19,176 nucleotides of DNA from Anaeromyxobacter dehalogenans (GCA_020722625.1 DYKK01000022.1:1-19176), one strand, 5' to 3'. Counted from the first letter of the stretch, positions 1 to 7,624 are shown. The notes: a model not told the origin generated them from the letters alone. Numbers and translations: made by a program.

Positions 1-1262
1 CCGTCGTCGCAGTCCGCGTTGTTGACCGCGGAGTACGGCCCCGCGGCCGCGCACAGACACCGCCCCCCTCCCACCCCGAACCCGTCGCCGTCCTTGTCCT
101 CGAAAAACCAGGTACACGACGCCCCCATCTCGTCCGTCACTCCGTCGCAGTTATCGTCCAGGCCGTTGCATTCCTCGGTCGCGCCGTGGTGCACGGCGTG
201 ACCGAGGGGCGCACAGTCCGTCGTGTTCGGGTCCCCATCCCCGTCCAGGTCCTCGTCGCAGGCGTCCCCGATGCCGTCCCCGTCGAGGTCCGGCTGACCG
301 GGGTCGTGGGCAAAAGGGCAGTCGTCGAGTCCGTCGGGCACGCCGTCGTCGTCGTCATCCGGGTCCAGGCAATCCGGGACCCCGTCCGAGTCCGTATCCG
401 GGAACCCCTCATCGGTGGCGCCGTCGCAATCGTCGTCCTCGCCGTCGCAGGTCTCGCCGCGCGGCTCCTTCGCATCGCACGGCGACAGGCCGTCCGCGGC
501 GCAGACGCGCGTCCCGGTGCACGTCCCGAACGTGTTGCTCTTTCCGCATCGCGTGGAGGCCCCATCGGACACCGACAACGGAGAACAGGGGCACTGTCCG
601 CCGGCGAGGATGCACGCGGTCACCCGGTCCGTTGAGCCCCTGACGATTTCGAGACAGTCGTAGCCCTCCGGGCACGTCACGACGTGGTCGCAACGCGTGG
701 CGCAAAACGACCCTTCCAGACCGTATGGCGCGCACACCGCCTCGACATGGGAGGCGCAGTCCTCATCCGTCACGCACGGGCGGCACAGGCGGGGATGCAA
801 GGGCAGGCACACCCACAGGGTGCCGAATACGGCGGTCGAAACCTCCTGGACCGCCCAGTCGGACCGGTTGCACCGGGCGGAGGCCGCCTCCAGGCAGTCC
901 GCGTCCCCCGGCGCGCACCCGGACGTGCACAGCCGACCTTCGTCGGTGACCACGCAGTAGCCCCCGAGGCATTCCGGGTTCCCCCCGCAGGGACAAAAGT
1001 CCTCCTTCGGCCGTTCACAGGGGTCCTTCCCGTCGGTGGCCGGGTCCGTCGTCGCGTCGCGTCCCGAGTCCCGCGACCAGTCGGAGGTCGCCGCATCCGG
1101 CGTCTCCCCGATCTCGTCGTGCGCCGGCCCCGGGTCCGGTGGCGAGTCCGGTCCATCCCCCCGGTCGTCCCCCCTCGAAGGGACTGGACCGCCGCATGCC
1201 AGGATGACGCCGGTCACCAGGACCCCCAGGGCCCTCGCCGGGTGGCAGGACGCTTCGCCCAC
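1..1262 (-). CDS. MopE/TSP3-repeat surface lipoprotein (C-terminus cut off)
   Basis: Minus-strand frame open from a GTG at 1262 to the window edge (420 residues visible, no stop). GGGAGG (1269-1274) lies 6 nt before the GTG, and a near-consensus promoter lies just upstream. The N-terminus has a hydrophobic segment ending ILAC (Cys23), suggesting a lipoprotein, followed by an Asp/Pro/Gly-rich linker to about residue 75. A Cys-rich part follows (about 76-262), then a MopE-like unit ETCDGEDDDCDG (270-281). Next come thrombospondin type 3-like calcium-binding repeats (about 287-345, including DLDGDGIGDACDEDLDGDG), and a second MopE unit CNGLDDNCDG (365-374). Such proteins are usually displayed on the outer surface; MopE-like repeats have been linked to copper binding and TSP3 repeats to calcium. 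The actual ligand and role here are unknown. The alternative frames covering this stretch lack any such pattern. Confidence 0.88.
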   Translation of the reverse strand, partial: MGEASCHPARALGVLVTGVILACGGPVPSRGDDRGDGPDSPPDPGPAHDEIGETPDAATSDWSRDSGRDATTDPATDGKDPCERPKEDFCPCGGNPECLGGYCVVTDEGRLCTSGCAPGDADCLEAASARCNRSDWAVQEVSTAVFGTLWVCLPLHPRLCRPCVTDEDCASHVEAVCAPYGLEGSFCATRCDHVVTCPEGYDCLEIVRGSTDRVTACILAGGQCPCSPLSVSDGASTRCGKSNTFGTCTGTRVCAADGLSPCDAKEPRGETCDGEDDDCDGATDEGFPDTDSDGVPDCLDPDDDDDGVPDGLDDCPFAHDPGQPDLDGDGIGDACDEDLDGDGDPNTTDCAPLGHAVHHGATEECNGLDDNCDGVTDEMGASCTWFFEDKDGDGFGVGGGRCLCAAAGPYSAVNNADCDD

Positions 1263-1281
1263 AGGCTGCCTCCCGGCGAGG

Positions 1282-1310
1282 ATTATCCAGTCACGCAAAC
1301 CGGGAGTCAA
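1282..1310 (-). promoter_or_regulatory. sigma70-type promoter of the MopE-like lipoprotein
   Basis: On the minus strand TTGACT (1305-1310) is followed after exactly 17 bp by GATAAT (1282-1287); both hexamers match consensus at 5 of 6. The predicted start of transcription is near 1275, placing the ribosome binding site GGGAGG (1269-1274) almost at the 5' end of the mRNA. In this GC-rich context a match this good is unlikely by chance. Confidence 0.7.
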
Positions 1311-1524
1311 CCCCAAGCCCAAGGTCCAGGCCGGCGATCCCGACCAGGACGGTCAGGTCGTGCGTCCTCGGGAACGGGACCCCGCGGAAGGCCGGAGTGC
1401 CTCTTGGCGGATCTGGTTGGATGGAAGGGGATAGCGCCCTTCGCGCCGGGTGGTTATGATGTCGCGGCGGGTGCTGATCGCCTCGGTCGCGCCCGGCCAA
1501 GGTACTTGAAAGAAGGAGAAAGGG

Positions 1525-2616
1525 ATGGTCCGGCGTTCAGGCAATGTCGTCCTCCGGGCCCGAACGGTGTGGGTCCTGTCGTTCTGTCTCCCCGGAACCG
1601 GTTGCGGCGGCGGCAGCGAACGGGCCGGCGACCTCGACACCCTTCAGGACGCCGACGATTCCGCATCGGGGCCACAGGACGCCCTGGATCCGGATCCGGT
1701 CACGAGCGACGTGTTCCCGGCGGACGTCCACGCGCCTGACGAGATGGACGTGCCTCCGATGGACAACGCGGATGCGGGCGCCGCTCTTCCATGTCCGACC
1801 TATGCGGACGCGGTCGTCGCAGCCACCGTCACCGCCGAGGAACTCCACGAGGTCTCGGGCCTGGCCGCCAGCCGGGCGCATCCCGGGATTCTGTGGGCCC
1901 AGAACGACTCCGGGAGCGGTCCCCGCCTCTACGCCATCGGGCTCGATGGACAGGTCAAGGGCCGGTTCGACCTGGAGGGCGTGACGGCCCACGACTGGGA
2001 GGACATCGCCCGGGGCCCCCTGGACGGGCTCCAGGGCGATGCGATCTTCGTGGCGGACGTCGGAGACAACGGCCGGAACAGGCCCTTCGTGTCCGTTTAC
2101 GTGGTGGCTGAACCCTCGAATCTTCAGGCGGAGCCGCCTGGAATCCTCCCGGTTCTTGCCTCCATGCCACTGGTGTACCCGGCTGGTCCCGAGGACTGCG
2201 AGGCGGTCTTCGTCGATCCCCTCGACGGCGCCCTGTACCTGGTGACCAAGACGGGCCTGGACGGCGGCCTCAACCCGGTGTACCGCAAGAAGCCGCCGCA
2301 CGTGACCACCACGGCCCCGGTCGTCCTCGAGGAGGTCGCTCGCATCCCTTCCCTCGTCGCCACGGGCGCGTCCGTCTCGGAGGACGGTTCGGTGCTGGTC
2401 GTGCGGAACCCGCTCAACGGGGTTCTGTACCGGCGGACGGCGGGACAGTCCGTCGAGGAGGCCCTGGCGGCCACCCCCTGCGAGTTGCCCTTCTTCACCG
2501 GCGAAACCACCGGGGAGGCCATCGCGCTCCATCCCAGGGCCTTCGGCTTCTGGTCCATCAGCGAGTTCGGATCCACCAGCCGTCAGGACCTCCACTGGAC
2601 CGCCGTGAACTGGTAG
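1525..2616 (+). CDS. putative beta-propeller-like secreted lipoprotein
   Basis: A 363-residue exported protein. ATG at 1525 is preceded by AAGGAG with 6 nt spacing. The N-terminus (Arg residues, hydrophobic stretch, then GTGC with Cys27) looks like a lipoprotein signal, although Gly at -3 is atypical. An Asp-rich linker spans about 33-80. The folded part begins near residue 105 with blocks such as EVSGLAASRAHPGILWAQND, DWEDIA and VADVGDN. These recur in bacterial secreted proteins with strand-rich, propeller-like repeats; I cannot assign an enzymatic activity. It is divergent from the MopE-like lipoprotein, and the two share the acidic-linker design, so both are probably surface proteins. Only a poor plus-strand -10 (TATGAT, 1455-1460) without a -35 box was seen upstream. 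Confidence 0.85.
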   Translation: MVRRSGNVVLRARTVWVLSFCLPGTGCGGGSERAGDLDTLQDADDSASGPQDALDPDPVTSDVFPADVHAPDEMDVPPMDNADAGAALPCPTYADAVVAATVTAEELHEVSGLAASRAHPGILWAQNDSGSGPRLYAIGLDGQVKGRFDLEGVTAHDWEDIARGPLDGLQGDAIFVADVGDNGRNRPFVSVYVVAEPSNLQAEPPGILPVLASMPLVYPAGPEDCEAVFVDPLDGALYLVTKTGLDGGLNPVYRKKPPHVTTTAPVVLEEVARIPSLVATGASVSEDGSVLVVRNPLNGVLYRRTAGQSVEEALAATPCELPFFTGETTGEAIALHPRAFGFWSISEFGSTSRQDLHWTAVNW

Positions 2617-2901
2617 TGCCTTCCGTCGGGGTGCCTCCGGCCGCTTTTCGCGGAATGTCAAGGTGGGATGGGCCCCACGATCCGTCATCCCGATCTCGCA
2701 AGAACGACGGAATACGTTGATTCGTCGCGGCCCCAGGGTGGTGAAATGAGACGAAGCAGATCTTATGTTTCTTCAAAGACCTGCGGAAATTGACGGCGGA
2801 TTCGGGGGCCGAAAACGATTCCGGAACCGTGCTATCATCCGCGACCCGGCCCGTGAGGCGCGGAGCCGGTGGGTGGGCGGTCCTGGACGGGGGAGCCGGC
2901 G
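2617..2901. other. intergenic region, no gene recognised
   Basis: 285 bp less GC-rich than its surroundings. After the upstream stop codon there is only a small hairpin (CCGC-TTTTC-GCGG, 2641-2653) without a T-tract, so terminator status is doubtful. TATCAT at 2833-2838 and TTGACG at 2790-2795 resemble promoter hexamers but are 37 bp apart and cannot pair as one sigma70 promoter. A promoter for the downstream envelope genes is expected here but not identified. Confidence 0.5.
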
Positions 2902-3717
2902 GTGCGCGTGGTCCGGACAGGTCATCGGACCCGGCGCGGGTGGACGGGGATCGCGGCGGGCGTGGCGCTGGTCCTGTCGCCGGGGCCCCTCATGGCCCAG
3001 CCCCCCACCCCCGCCGGCGTCGCGAGGGCCGAGGAGCCGGCGGCCCCGGACGGGTCGTTCGCGCGCGTGACCGTGCGGGGCGGGGTGTCGCCGTTCCGGA
3101 TGGTGGCTCACGACGTGACCGTGCGGGGGGACACGGTGGTCGTGTCCCTCGTCAAGGAGACCCTGTGCTCCGTGGGCCAGCGCCAGGACGTGCGGGTCGT
3201 GGAGGGCGCGGGCGCGGCGGCCCTGATCGAGCGGCTCCGGCGGGTCGGGGCGTTCGCGAAGGCCCCCGTGGAGGGCGCGGAGGCGGGCGCGCTGGATGCC
3301 CGGGCCTCGACGGGACTTCCGGAGCCCCGCTACGAATTCTGGTCCGCGTGGGGGAACCGGATGGAGCGGTTCCACGTGGACCGCGAGGTCCTGATGCGAC
3401 ACCCGGACCTCGTGGCGGTCCTGACCGCGGTGCGGGACGAGGTTGCGTCGCGGACCGACCCCCTGCCGATGCGGGACCTTTACCACTCGCCGTCCGAGAT
3501 GGGGGTCCTGGTGGTCACGGCGTCGGAGGAGGCGACAGCCCTGCTGGATGGCTGGGAACGGTTCCGGCTGCCGATGGATGGCGTGGACGTGGTCGAGGGC
3601 GAACATCGGCTGCGGGTCGAGGGGGTTTCCGGGCGCGTGCGCGAGGTGACCGTGAGGGTGGAACGCGGGATGACGAGCCGGTATCACGTGGTCCTTGAGG
3701 ACGAGGCGGCCCCATGA
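2902..3717 (+). CDS. exported protein with PEGA-like C-terminal domain
   Basis: 271 residues. I choose GTG 2902 because GGGGGAG (2889-2895) lies 6 nt upstream and translation then starts with a good signal peptide: several Arg residues, hydrophobic core GIAAGVALVLS, cleavage after LMA (about residue 32). An upstream in-frame GTG at 2869 would add eleven residues without a comparable ribosome binding site. The mature protein has a middle part of unknown fold and a C-terminal stretch (about residues 200-270) with the spacing of a PEGA-type surface beta-sandwich: LLDGWERF, a turn with VEGEHRLRVEG, then VTVRVERG and a final strand. The stop overlaps the next start as ATGA, so it is probably translationally coupled to the murein endopeptidase gene. 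A structural or regulatory partner of that enzyme in the periplasm is a reasonable inference. Confidence 0.78.
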   Translation: MRVVRTGHRTRRGWTGIAAGVALVLSPGPLMAQPPTPAGVARAEEPAAPDGSFARVTVRGGVSPFRMVAHDVTVRGDTVVVSLVKETLCSVGQRQDVRVVEGAGAAALIERLRRVGAFAKAPVEGAEAGALDARASTGLPEPRYEFWSAWGNRMERFHVDREVLMRHPDLVAVLTAVRDEVASRTDPLPMRDLYHSPSEMGVLVVTASEEATALLDGWERFRLPMDGVDVVEGEHRLRVEGVSGRVREVTVRVERGMTSRYHVVLEDEAAP

Positions 3718-4637
3718 GACGACCTGGACTTTGGGCGTCGCTGGCCGCCGCGGTCGTGGTCGCGGGGGTCGGCGTGGCGGGGGGCCTTCCCGGACCCGCG
3801 TCCGCGCTTGCGAAGGCGCAGCCGGCGCGAAAGGCAAAGAAGTCCGCGGACAAGGGCCCCCGCAAGGTCTGGCAGACCTACCGCGTGGGCAAGGGCGAGA
3901 CGCTCGGGGAACTCGCGTCCCTGCTGGGCGTGTCCGCGGCGGACCTGAAGAAGTGGAATCGCCTCCGTTCGGACCGCCTGCGGCCCGGGACGCGGCTGAA
4001 GTTCTATGCCCCGCGGATCGAACCCCAGTCCGTGGGCCGTCCCTCGAACGGACGGCTCGTGGGGGGGGTCAGCGTGGACCCGGACGGGGACAACCGGGGG
4101 GTGGGGTGGGTGATCGCGGCGCGGCGCGAGGCGACCTGGGCCACTCCCGAGACGGTGCGATACGTGCGCCGGTGCGTCTCGCACTACCGTCACAACTACG
4201 GGCGCTCGAAGGCGGACCCCATCGCGATCGGGGACCTGTCGCGGCGGCAGGGCGGGCCGCTGCCGCCCCACAAGTCGCACGAGAGCGGCCGCGACGTGGA
4301 CATCGGCTTCATCCTGAAGAAGCGGGCCAAGAACGCGGACGACGGACCGCTGCGCAACGCCACCCCGGCGACGCTCGACGTGGCGAAACAGTGGTTCTTG
4401 TTGAAGTGCTTCCTGGACAACCCCGAGACGCAGATGGTCTTCATGGAGCATTCCATCGTCTCGGCGCTGAAGGAATATGTCCAGAAGATCTACAAGAAAA
4501 GAAAACCGCTCCTGCGGAAGTACCTGCGCTTCTTTCCCGGCGGCGGCGCGGCGGTGATCAAGGCCGACGGCGAGCACACGAGCCACATGCACGTGCGGTT
4601 CCGGTGCCCGAAGGGAGACAGGGAGTGCATTCCGTGA
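3714..4637 (+). CDS. LysM-containing MepA-type (M74) murein endopeptidase
   Basis: 307 residues. A signal peptide (residues 1 to about 33) is followed by a LysM peptidoglycan-binding domain at about 54-97 (YRVGKGETL ... NRL ... RPGTRLKF). The catalytic domain carries both zinc motifs of penicillin-insensitive murein endopeptidases: HKSHESGRDVD (His186, His189, Asp196) and SHMHVRF followed by CP (His291, His293). MepA enzymes cut D-Ala-meso-DAP cross-links in periplasmic peptidoglycan; this activity is inferred from the motifs. E. coli MepA has no LysM, so the N-terminal LysM gives the protein its own cell-wall anchor. The start overlaps the stop of the preceding PEGA-like gene (ATGA), indicating coupled translation. 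The family call is firm, the exact bond specificity less so. Confidence 0.9.
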   Translation: MRRPGLWASLAAAVVVAGVGVAGGLPGPASALAKAQPARKAKKSADKGPRKVWQTYRVGKGETLGELASLLGVSAADLKKWNRLRSDRLRPGTRLKFYAPRIEPQSVGRPSNGRLVGGVSVDPDGDNRGVGWVIAARREATWATPETVRYVRRCVSHYRHNYGRSKADPIAIGDLSRRQGGPLPPHKSHESGRDVDIGFILKKRAKNADDGPLRNATPATLDVAKQWFLLKCFLDNPETQMVFMEHSIVSALKEYVQKIYKKRKPLLRKYLRFFPGGGAAVIKADGEHTSHMHVRFRCPKGDRECIP

Positions 4638-4645
4638 GGGTTTTC

Positions 4646-4770
4646 CGAAGAAACTCGACGCGAACCTGGTGCCGCGGGGACTTGGACGGGTTCAGGAACA
4701 GGTTCAGGGGGCAGGTTCCGAAGACAGTGTCAGTGTCAGTGACAGTGCCAGGGCCACGTTGGACGCGGGG
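4646..4770. repeat. composite repeat module, copy 1
   Basis: Starts with the 18-mer cgaagaaactcgacgcga (4646-4663). GGTTCAG-type units (about 4689-4717) come next, then a run of CAGTGT/CAGTGA hexamer-like units (about 4724-4750), and it ends with GCCACGTTGGACGCGGGG. The same parts occur in the same order in copy 2 at 4853-5050. It lies between two envelope genes and shows no sign of coding. The start of the 670-codon open frame reading through it has no supporting ribosome binding site. Confidence 0.75.
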
Positions 4771-4808
4771 ACGGCGCGTGACGATAAGGCCACGTGCGCC
4801 GCGACCCC

Positions 4809-4850
4809 GGACGCCGGATACCGGACCCCGGATGCCGGATGCCGGACTTC
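4809..4850. repeat. heptamer tandem array, consensus GGAYNCC
   Basis: Six contiguous seven-base units in register: GGACGCC, GGATACC, GGACCCC, GGATGCC, GGATGCC and GGACTTC. Units 4 and 5 are identical. The array sits exactly between the two copies of the larger composite repeat. Confidence 0.8.
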
Positions 4851-4852
4851 GA

Positions 4853-5050
4853 CGAAGAAACTCGACGCGACCCTCTGGAGCCGCGAGCCCCCGCTCGCGG
4901 CTGGACGCGCGAGCGCCGGTCGCCCCGGCCCGCGACGGGTCGGCGGGGCAACCGCGGACGTCCGGGAGCGGGACCGACAGGGGACAGGTTCAGTGGACAG
5001 GTTCAGTGACAGTGGCAGTGTCAGTGTCCGGCCACGTTGGTCGCGGGGGG
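4853..5050. repeat. composite repeat module, copy 2 (expanded)
   Basis: Begins with the same 18-mer as copy 1 (4853-4870) and ends with the same block: two ACAGGTTCAGT units (4984-5008), a CAGTGTCAGTGT-type run (5008-5028) and GCCACGTTGGTCGCGGGG (5031-5048). It is longer than copy 1 because about 110 bp, including a perfect hairpin (4879-4902), lie between the head and tail parts. No protein is credible here. Confidence 0.75.
4879..4902. repeat. perfect 10-bp hairpin
   Basis: AGCCGCGAGC, loop CCCC, GCTCGCGGCT: an uninterrupted ten-base-pair inverted repeat with a four-base loop. No T-tract follows, so it is not a classic intrinsic terminator. It lies inside the longer composite repeat copy and could act as a REP-like or RNA structural element. 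Confidence 0.75.
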
Positions 5051-5118
5051 GCGGGGCGCCGCGACGGGTCAATCGGCGTCTGCGCGCCTTCGTTTTTCAG
5101 CAGCCTCGGAGGGTGGTC

Positions 5119-6681
5119 ATGACACCACGATTCGCAACGGCTCTTGCGACCTGCCTGGCGGCGACCGCGCTCGCGACGTGTCGCGGCGAGGACATGGCCG
5201 CGCGCCAGAAGGCGGCGTCCGAGGCGCGCCGGGCGGCCCTCCTGGACGAGGCGGGCCAGGTCCTGAAGGGCTGGCTCGACGAGATGGTCCGCGCGCTGCC
5301 CGCGGATGTGAAGAAGTACCCCAAGGTGAAGAGCCCCCTCGTGGACTGGCGGCAGCAGACCTTCGCCTACGACTGGCGGCGTCCCCTTCAGGCCGTGGTG
5401 GTGCGGGCGCGCGGGACCCCGTTCGACAAGGAACTCCAGGCCGTCGCGACCTTCTTCGACACGATGGATCGCTTCTGGAAGAAGGAGATCGACTTCAAGG
5501 ACTACATGGCCGCGTGGAAGGAACTCAAGGCCCGGGTCCCGGAGGGCGACGAGCACTCGCGCCTGGTGCACCTGCTCGCGGACTTCGACCACACGTTCGT
5601 GCACGTCGAGGCGTTCTACGGGGCCCAGGACATGGAGGGCGACGACCGGGCCGTCTATTTCTTCCGGCACTGGCAAGTCGCCTTCCATTTCCCGCGCGAG
5701 CACCAGGAGGCGGTGTCCGACTACCTCGCCCGGTTGTGCAAGGAGAAACTGTCGGACTACTGCAAGACCGTTCCCTTCGAGGAGATGCACTTCGCGATGG
5801 AACGGCCCTACCTGGCCGAGGTCCAGCGCATCACCCGCGCCTTTCTCGACCGCTACCCCGACTCCCCCCTGAACCGCATCTTTGAGCCGTTCCTGGCGGA
5901 CGTGGCCGCGAGGGTCGCGACGCTTCCGACGTTCACCGAGGACCCGGTGCTGCCGGACTCGCGGTCGCGGGCGCCCTTTGTGGGCGACGTGGTCATGACC
6001 GTGTCGCGCCGCGGCCTCGAATACGAAAACCAGGTCTTCGTGGACTTCTCGAAGGGCTGGAACGTCCCGGCCTCGGCCTGGGCCGCGATGGCGCGGCGCA
6101 TCGCCCCGATCCAACAGCAACTGGAGGAGGAGCGGGGCCCCGAGAACCTGGAGGTCCTCGTCCTGGCCATGGACCGGACCGCGCCCATGGGCATCCCGAC
6201 CGAGGTCGTGACGATGTTCCGGACGCACCCGGCGCGCCTCGTGACGTTCGGGGCGAGACGAAGATTGGACGGGGTCTCGCGCAGGACCGTGGTAGGCCGC
6301 TTGCAGTTTCGCGAGGTCCCGGCGGCGCCCCGACGCGTCCAGGTCGAGGGTGTGGGCCTGTTGAAGTGCCGTCCCCTGGGCCAGAGCACGGACGCGGCGG
6401 ACCTCCCGGGGCGGCTCGCGGCGGCCGTCTATCTGGACCCGCAGCGGCTCCTCGTGGGGCGATTCAGCGGGGGCAAGGTCGTGGACGCGCGGCCCGTGCA
6501 GGACCAGGAGGCGGTCCAGACGTTGTCCGCAGGCCCCGCGCTCTTTCTGGTGCGCGAGGACGTCCCCTACGATCGGTTCGTGGGCCTTCTGGACCCGCTG
6601 TTCATCCGGTGCGCCGACGAGAGGTGTTCGTCGGTGCGGGACCTGACCCCGGAGGTGGAGGTGCAGGGTTGCGCGCGTTGA
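5119..6681 (+). CDS. large exported protein of unknown function
   Basis: 520 residues, family not recognised. I choose ATG 5119 because GGAGGG (5108-5113) lies 5 nt upstream and the protein then starts with a signal-like hydrophobic segment (ATALATCLAATALATC). Cys21 could be lipidated, but Thr at -1 is not the usual lipobox residue. The open frame continues upstream to 4669 through repeats that are not credible coding sequence. Residues about 25-270 are charged and probably helical, with many Trp, Phe and Tyr. The C-terminal 60 residues (LFLVREDVPYDRFVGLLD and after) faintly resemble the periplasmic domain of ExbD/TolR; this is a weak personal impression. It follows the LysM/M74 endopeptidase and overlaps the next lipoprotein gene by 13 bases, so an envelope role is likely. 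Confidence 0.8.
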   Translation: MTPRFATALATCLAATALATCRGEDMAARQKAASEARRAALLDEAGQVLKGWLDEMVRALPADVKKYPKVKSPLVDWRQQTFAYDWRRPLQAVVVRARGTPFDKELQAVATFFDTMDRFWKKEIDFKDYMAAWKELKARVPEGDEHSRLVHLLADFDHTFVHVEAFYGAQDMEGDDRAVYFFRHWQVAFHFPREHQEAVSDYLARLCKEKLSDYCKTVPFEEMHFAMERPYLAEVQRITRAFLDRYPDSPLNRIFEPFLADVAARVATLPTFTEDPVLPDSRSRAPFVGDVVMTVSRRGLEYENQVFVDFSKGWNVPASAWAAMARRIAPIQQQLEEERGPENLEVLVLAMDRTAPMGIPTEVVTMFRTHPARLVTFGARRRLDGVSRRTVVGRLQFREVPAAPRRVQVEGVGLLKCRPLGQSTDAADLPGRLAAAVYLDPQRLLVGRFSGGKVVDARPVQDQEAVQTLSAGPALFLVREDVPYDRFVGLLDPLFIRCADERCSSVRDLTPEVEVQGCAR

Positions 6682-7598
6682 TCGTCCTCGCAGCGGCGTG
6701 CCTGGCCGCGGCCTGCCGTCCGTCCGAGGGACCGCGGACCCCCGGGAAGGCCGTCGCGATGGACCCCGGTGTCCCTCCCCAGGGAGGGGAGGAGACGCCT
6801 GTCAAGCCGCCTCCCACCCCCGAGGCCCTGCTGCGGGACGCGGTGCGCGACCTCGTGGCCCTGGCCGAGCGGTGCGACCAGGCCCACTTCGCCCACGTGG
6901 AGCCGGAACGGATCAAGCGCTGGGAACTGCCCGTGGACGTGAAGGCCATGGAGGGCGAGTGCGACGTGATCCTGTCGCGCTTTGCGGACCTTCTGGACCG
7001 CGGCGTGTTCCGCCACCCGGCCCTGGACCGTTTCCTGGCCCGGGCCGCGGACGTGTCCGACCGGTATCTCTTGCTGTGCCTGCGCTGCAAGAAGGTCGGG
7101 GTGCGCGACCGCCTGCCGTACATCCGGGAGGTCTCGGCGCTGCGCGACGCCCTGCGCGCGGACGTGGCGGCCCTGCGCGACCTCGCCCGCGAGGTCCTGG
7201 CCCTGTCCGACGAGGACCTGAAGGCCGTGGACCGGACCCCCCCGGGCGACGTGCCCCAGGTCGCCCATGAGGTCTTCGCGTCGCTCCGCGACGACCTGCG
7301 CCGCCTCGTCGAGGTCCCGGTCCGGGACGAGAAGCCGGTTGCGCGATACGCCCTGCGCGTCGCGGACCGGCGGGCGGACCGGGCCGTGACGCTCCTGCGC
7401 TCGCGGGCGATGGTCCAGGGCCAGGCCCTGCTGGGCCCCGCGGAGGCCCTGACCCGCGCCTTCTCGGCGGCCGTGAACTTTTTCACCGGAGATTATTTCA
7501 ATGCAGATGAAAAACTGCCGCCCCGCGTGATCCGCGCGGTGGTGGACGCGGACCGGAAGTACCGGGCCGCGGCGCGGAGGTTCCTGAACCAGCGCTAG
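6669..7598 (+). CDS. putative helical lipoprotein of unknown function
   Basis: 309 residues, not recognised. Start assigned to TTG 6669, inside the end of the preceding gene: GGAGG (6657-6661) is 7 nt upstream and the product then begins MRALIVLAAACLAAACRPSE, a short lipoprotein signal with Cys16 (or Cys11) as candidate lipidated residue. Ala at -3 is acceptable but not ideal. A Pro-rich linker is followed by a mostly helical domain rich in Arg, Asp and Leu (about residues 55-305) with a Cys pair in LLLCLRCKK. The 13-base overlap with the upstream gene implies coupled translation, so the two products may act together in the envelope. A later in-frame TTG at 6678 is the alternative start. Confidence 0.75.
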   Translation: MRALIVLAAACLAAACRPSEGPRTPGKAVAMDPGVPPQGGEETPVKPPPTPEALLRDAVRDLVALAERCDQAHFAHVEPERIKRWELPVDVKAMEGECDVILSRFADLLDRGVFRHPALDRFLARAADVSDRYLLLCLRCKKVGVRDRLPYIREVSALRDALRADVAALRDLAREVLALSDEDLKAVDRTPPGDVPQVAHEVFASLRDDLRRLVEVPVRDEKPVARYALRVADRRADRAVTLLRSRAMVQGQALLGPAEALTRAFSAAVNFFTGDYFNADEKLPPRVIRAVVDADRKYRAAARRFLNQR

Positions 7599-7603
7599 GT
7601 CGT

Positions 7604-7617
7604 TCCGCCTTGCGGAG
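7604..7617 (+). promoter_or_regulatory. hairpin covering the purE ribosome binding site
   Basis: TCCGC (7604-7608), loop CTT, GCGGA (7612-7616) forms a five-base-pair stem that includes most of the GGAG sequence (7614-7617) of the following purE start. It could limit purE translation unless ribosomes from the upstream gene open it. The stem is short, so the effect is uncertain. Confidence 0.35.
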
Positions 7618-7624
7618 AAAGACC

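Noticed and set aside
2790..2838. TTGACG and TATCAT as a promoter for the envelope cluster
   Set aside because: The hexamers are 37 bp apart, far from the 16-18 bp needed.
4688..5028. CRISPR-like array
   Set aside because: Repeat units are short, degenerate and unevenly spaced, with no equal spacers and no cas genes.
4669..5118. Upstream extension of the 520-residue exported protein (frame open from 4669)
   Set aside because: The stretch is made of repeats, has no ribosome binding site at its start, and would bury the signal peptide; GGAGGG and ATG 5119 explain the gene better.
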